A stretch of DNA of 64,000 bases from the NCBI GenBank assembly GCA_963720695.1, contig CAVRGG010000006.1, forward strand, positions 186,001 through 250,000, in the 5' to 3' direction. Below are positions 61,426 to 64,000 of the stretch, piece by piece; the first letter of the stretch is position 1; every line of letters starts with the position of its first letter. This DNA is from UBA668 sp963720695 (GTDB taxonomy: Bacteria; Actinomycetota; Acidimicrobiia; Acidimicrobiales; Ilumatobacteraceae). The notes under the pieces were generated by a model, which was not told where the DNA came from, searched no databases, and worked only from the letters and a program-made list of their open reading frames with translations. The translations under genes and the position numbers were made by a program.

Positions 61426-63012
61426 ATGACCGTCGAAGCCCTCGACCCCGTCGTCGCCGATCCACGGCGGCAGCGGCTCATCCTCATCGCGATGTGCACC
61501 GCACTGGTCGCCGTCGTCGCGTCCGTGTCCGGCCTCAACGTCGCCCAACAGCAACTCGCCGCCGACCTCGGCGCTTCGCAGAGCACGCTGCTGTGGATCA
61601 TCAACGGCTACACGATGGCTCTCGCCGCGCTGCTGCTGCCCATCGGCGCCATCGGCGACCGCTTCGGCCGCAAGCCCATCCTGATGACGGGTCTCGCCGT
61701 CTTCGCCGGCGCCAACCTGGTCGCGGCGATGGCCACCACGAGCTCGGTCCTGCTGGCGGCCCGGGTCGTCGCCGGGGTCGGTGCGGCGATGATCATGCCG
61801 ATCACGCTCTCTGTCATCACGGCCAGCTTCCCCGCCGAGAAGCGGGCGCAGGCCGTCGGTGTGTGGTCCGGCTTCGCCGCCGGCGGTGGCATCCTCGGAC
61901 TGTTCGTCTCCAGTTACGTCGTCGACAACGCGACGTGGCCGTGGGTCTTCGCGCTGCCGATCGCCAGCTGCGTCATCGCCTTCGCGATCGCGCTGCGGGT
62001 GGTGCCGAACAGTCGTGAGCACCACGGTGGACGCTTCGACGTCGTCGGGTCGATCCTCTCGGCTGTCGGCATCGCCGCCGTCGTCCTCGGTGTCCACGAA
62101 GGTCCCGAGCGCGGCTGGAACGACGCACTCACCCTCGCCGGCCTGATCGTCGGCGTCGTCGGACTCGTCGCCTTCGTGGCGTGGGAACTGCGCACCGAGC
62201 ACCCGCTGTTCGACGTGCGGCTGTTCGCCAATCGCTCGCTCACCGCCGGCTCCACGACGCTGTTCATCATGTTCGCAGCGATGTTCGGGCTGTTCCTCGT
62301 GCTCGTCCAACTGCTGCAGGCCGTCATGGGCTACACCGCACTCCGCTCCGCCGCCGGTCTCCTGCCGATGGCGTTGGTGATGATGCCGATGTCGTCGGTG
62401 GCTCCGATCCTCGCCCGTCGTGTCGGCACGCATCGGATCCTCGTCGCCGGGGCGTCCGCGTTCACCGCCGGCCTCGTCCTTCTGGCCGTGATGCCGTCGG
62501 TCGACGGCGGGTACTTCTCGATCCTTCCCGGCCTGCTGCTGGTCGGCCTCGGCATGGGCCTGGCGATGAGTCCGTCGACCACGGCCATCACCGAGTCCCT
62601 CCCGCACGACCAGCAGGGCGTCGCCTCCGCCTTGAACGACACCGTCCGCGAGCTCGGCGGCGCCATCGGGATCGCCATGCTCGGCTCCGTGCTGAGCGGC
62701 GGCTACTCGAGCAGCGTCTCGTCCGCGGTCGCCGGTCTCCCGAGTGACGTGGCGGGCGCGGTGAAGGACGGCATCGGGACGGCGTACGCAGTGGCGCCGC
62801 AGCTCGGGGCCGACGGTCCTCGTGTCCTGGGCGCCGCCCGTTCGGCGTTCATCGACGGCTGGTCGCAGAGCCTGTGGGTCGCAGCGGCGGCGGGTCTGGT
62901 CGCCGTGCTGTTCCTCGTGCTGCGCGGCCCCAAGGACGTCACCGCGGTCTCGGACGAGGACCTGCTCGAGCTGGAACTGCTCGACGACGACGTCGCACTC
63001 GCGGCCGGCTGA
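61426..63012 (+). CDS. MFS drug exporter (DHA2, 14-TM type)
   Basis: A 528-residue EmrB/QacA-type exporter. MFS motif A GDRFGRKPILMTG, motif C-like GFAAGGGILGLFVSSYVV and the QSTLLWIINGYTMALAALLLP segment typical of this family are clear. About fourteen membrane segments; the C-terminus ends in an acidic stretch (DEDLLELELLDDDVA). The ATG at 61426 has AAGGAGT 6 nt upstream. Divergent from the TetR gene and repressed by it, by inference. Confidence 0.92.
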   Translation: MTVEALDPVVADPRRQRLILIAMCTALVAVVASVSGLNVAQQQLAADLGASQSTLLWIINGYTMALAALLLPIGAIGDRFGRKPILMTGLAVFAGANLVAAMATTSSVLLAARVVAGVGAAMIMPITLSVITASFPAEKRAQAVGVWSGFAAGGGILGLFVSSYVVDNATWPWVFALPIASCVIAFAIALRVVPNSREHHGGRFDVVGSILSAVGIAAVVLGVHEGPERGWNDALTLAGLIVGVVGLVAFVAWELRTEHPLFDVRLFANRSLTAGSTTLFIMFAAMFGLFLVLVQLLQAVMGYTALRSAAGLLPMALVMMPMSSVAPILARRVGTHRILVAGASAFTAGLVLLAVMPSVDGGYFSILPGLLLVGLGMGLAMSPSTTAITESLPHDQQGVASALNDTVRELGGAIGIAMLGSVLSGGYSSSVSSAVAGLPSDVAGAVKDGIGTAYAVAPQLGADGPRVLGAARSAFIDGWSQSLWVAAAAGLVAVLFLVLRGPKDVTAVSDEDLLELELLDDDVALAAG

Positions 63013-63060
63013 CCGCACCTCGGTCCGGCCGGGCCGACGGATCGGGAGACCACCGCTACC

Positions 63061-64000
63061 GTGTCGCACATCGACTGGCAAGGTGATCCCCGTCTCGGCT
63101 GGACCGAGGAAGCGCTCCAGGCGCGCGGACGCATGGCGTCCCCCGGGCCGTCGGGCCGAGTGAGCCGGCTCGACCGGGGCTGGAGCACCGTGCTGGTGTC
63201 GCTCGACGAACCCCCGCTGCGGATGCGCAACATCGGGGCCGACGTCGCGGTCGGCGACTTCGTGGTGGTCAGCGAGGACGGCGAGCGCGTGCAGGAGGTC
63301 CTCCCTCGCCACAGTGCGTTCGTGCGGCGGGCCTCGTTCGAGGGCAACCGGGCGGAGGCCCACACGATCGCCGCCAACATCGCCGTCGTGATGCTCATCC
63401 ATGCGCTCACCTCGCCGCCGAACCAACGCCGGCTGGAGCGGGAGTTGGTCCTCGCGTGGGACAGCGGGGCGAGACCGGTCGTGGTCCTCACCAAGAACGA
63501 CCTCATCGACGATCCGTCGACGACCCTGGCGGCGCTCCAGGATGTGGCACCGGGTGTCGACGTGCGGGTGGCCAGTGGGATCAGCGGCATCGGGGTGGAG
63601 GAACTGCGTGGCTATGCGGCCGACAACGGCACCATCGCCCTTCTCGGCGCGAGCGGTGTGGGCAAGAGCACACTCGTGAACGCGCTGGTCGGCCAGGAGC
63701 GCCAGGCGACCGCGGTGGTGCGAGAGGGTGACCAACGGGGACGACACACCACGACCGCGTCGGAGCTCGTGCGACTGCCGGGCGACGGCTGGCTGATCGA
63801 CACGCCCGGCGTGCGCGCAGTGAGCCTGTGGAGCAGCGGCCGAGGCATCGAGCGGGCGTTCGCCGACGTGTTCGAACTGATGGACCACTGCCGGTTCCGC
63901 GACTGCAAGCACGAACAGGAGCCGGGCTGCGCGGTCAACGCCGCGATCGATGCCGGGCTGCTCGACCCGCGTCGGTTGGAGAGCATGAAGCGACTCGTTG
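63061..64000 (+). CDS. rsgA: Ribosome small-subunit GTPase RsgA (3' truncated by window edge)
   Basis: A circularly permuted GTPase that helps 30S maturation. From GTG at 63061 the frame is open to the edge (313 codons). An N-terminal OB-like domain is followed by G4 TKNDL, then G1 GASGVGKST and G3 DTPG in the permuted order, and the zinc knuckle CRFRDCKHEQEPGC. The last helices are beyond the window. No strong ribosome site precedes the GTG; it may be leaderless. Confidence 0.92.
   Translation, partial: MSHIDWQGDPRLGWTEEALQARGRMASPGPSGRVSRLDRGWSTVLVSLDEPPLRMRNIGADVAVGDFVVVSEDGERVQEVLPRHSAFVRRASFEGNRAEAHTIAANIAVVMLIHALTSPPNQRRLERELVLAWDSGARPVVVLTKNDLIDDPSTTLAALQDVAPGVDVRVASGISGIGVEELRGYAADNGTIALLGASGVGKSTLVNALVGQERQATAVVREGDQRGRHTTTASELVRLPGDGWLIDTPGVRAVSLWSSGRGIERAFADVFELMDHCRFRDCKHEQEPGCAVNAAIDAGLLDPRRLESMKRLV

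Noticed and set aside
1..64000. Mobile elements, phage genes, toxin-antitoxin pairs or defence systems
   Set aside because: No transposase, integrase, terminal repeats, restriction or toxin-like genes were recognised; composition is uniform across the window.

Overview
The window comes from a high-GC (roughly 70%) bacterium that looks like an actinomycete, most likely of the class Acidimicrobiia (Ilumatobacter-like). This is an inference from gene content. Pointers are an orphan GlnR-type regulator next to glnA, a SigR/RsrA-type sigma/anti-sigma pair, a pair of ArsA-like ATPases resembling mycobacterial Rv3679-Rv3680, an F420-associated zinc metalloprotease beside tilS, DUF2510 and DUF4328 proteins, and secreted enzymes carrying tandem 'DTR...DVVVDVxGxF' modules. 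Almost every base is coding. There are two tRNA genes (Pro-CGG and Thr-CGT), no rRNA, and no insertion sequence, phage or CRISPR.

Layout. 1-7.4 kb is a nitrogen-assimilation region: glnA-glnR and a separate class II glutamine synthetase, with a PadR/ABC/FtsX export operon between them. A near-identical 17-bp motif lies about 75 bp upstream of each synthetase gene. 7.4-13 kb holds an NAD(P)-binding epimerase and a divergent TetR gene sharing two operators, a Tat-type lipoprotein, a three-gene roadblock-like operon and an LCP cell-wall ligase. 13-20.4 kb has a secreted PQQ-dehydrogenase-like propeller protein, nadE, an OafA-type acyltransferase and an MFS transporter. 20.5-24.5 kb carries lysC, a methyltransferase, asd, a MazG-like protein and a cysteine-cluster protein. 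24.5-30 kb has a DUF4328 protein, tRNA-Pro, a lone receiver domain, the ArsA-like pair, an NfeD protein and a hydrolase. 30-34 kb has selB-selA, dut and a Nudix hydrolase. 34-42 kb is mainly lipid and envelope genes. 42-49 kb has a pseudophosphatase-like protein, tilS, the metalloprotease, the sigma/anti-sigma pair, a MarR/hydrolase pair and an EF-G-like protein. 49-58 kb has a membrane glycosyltransferase-like protein, tRNA-Thr, holB-tmk, a DMT transporter, topA and an OmpA/coiled-coil pair. 58-64 kb has a TetR-controlled MMPL and MFS exporter pair and the start of rsgA.

Eight +1 frame breaks occur in otherwise intact genes: four in the FtsX permease and one each in the PadR gene, MFS gene, lysC and the EF-G-like gene. 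Each is restored by removing one base, and most sit in short G or C runs. Because lysC is among them, consensus sequencing errors are more likely than true pseudogenes.

The items most worth following are the paired putative GlnR boxes, a dispersed palindromic element present twice, a PTP-like protein with the catalytic Cys replaced by Asn at exact CX5R spacing, the small roadblock-like operon without a GTPase, and the two clear TetR operator arrays.
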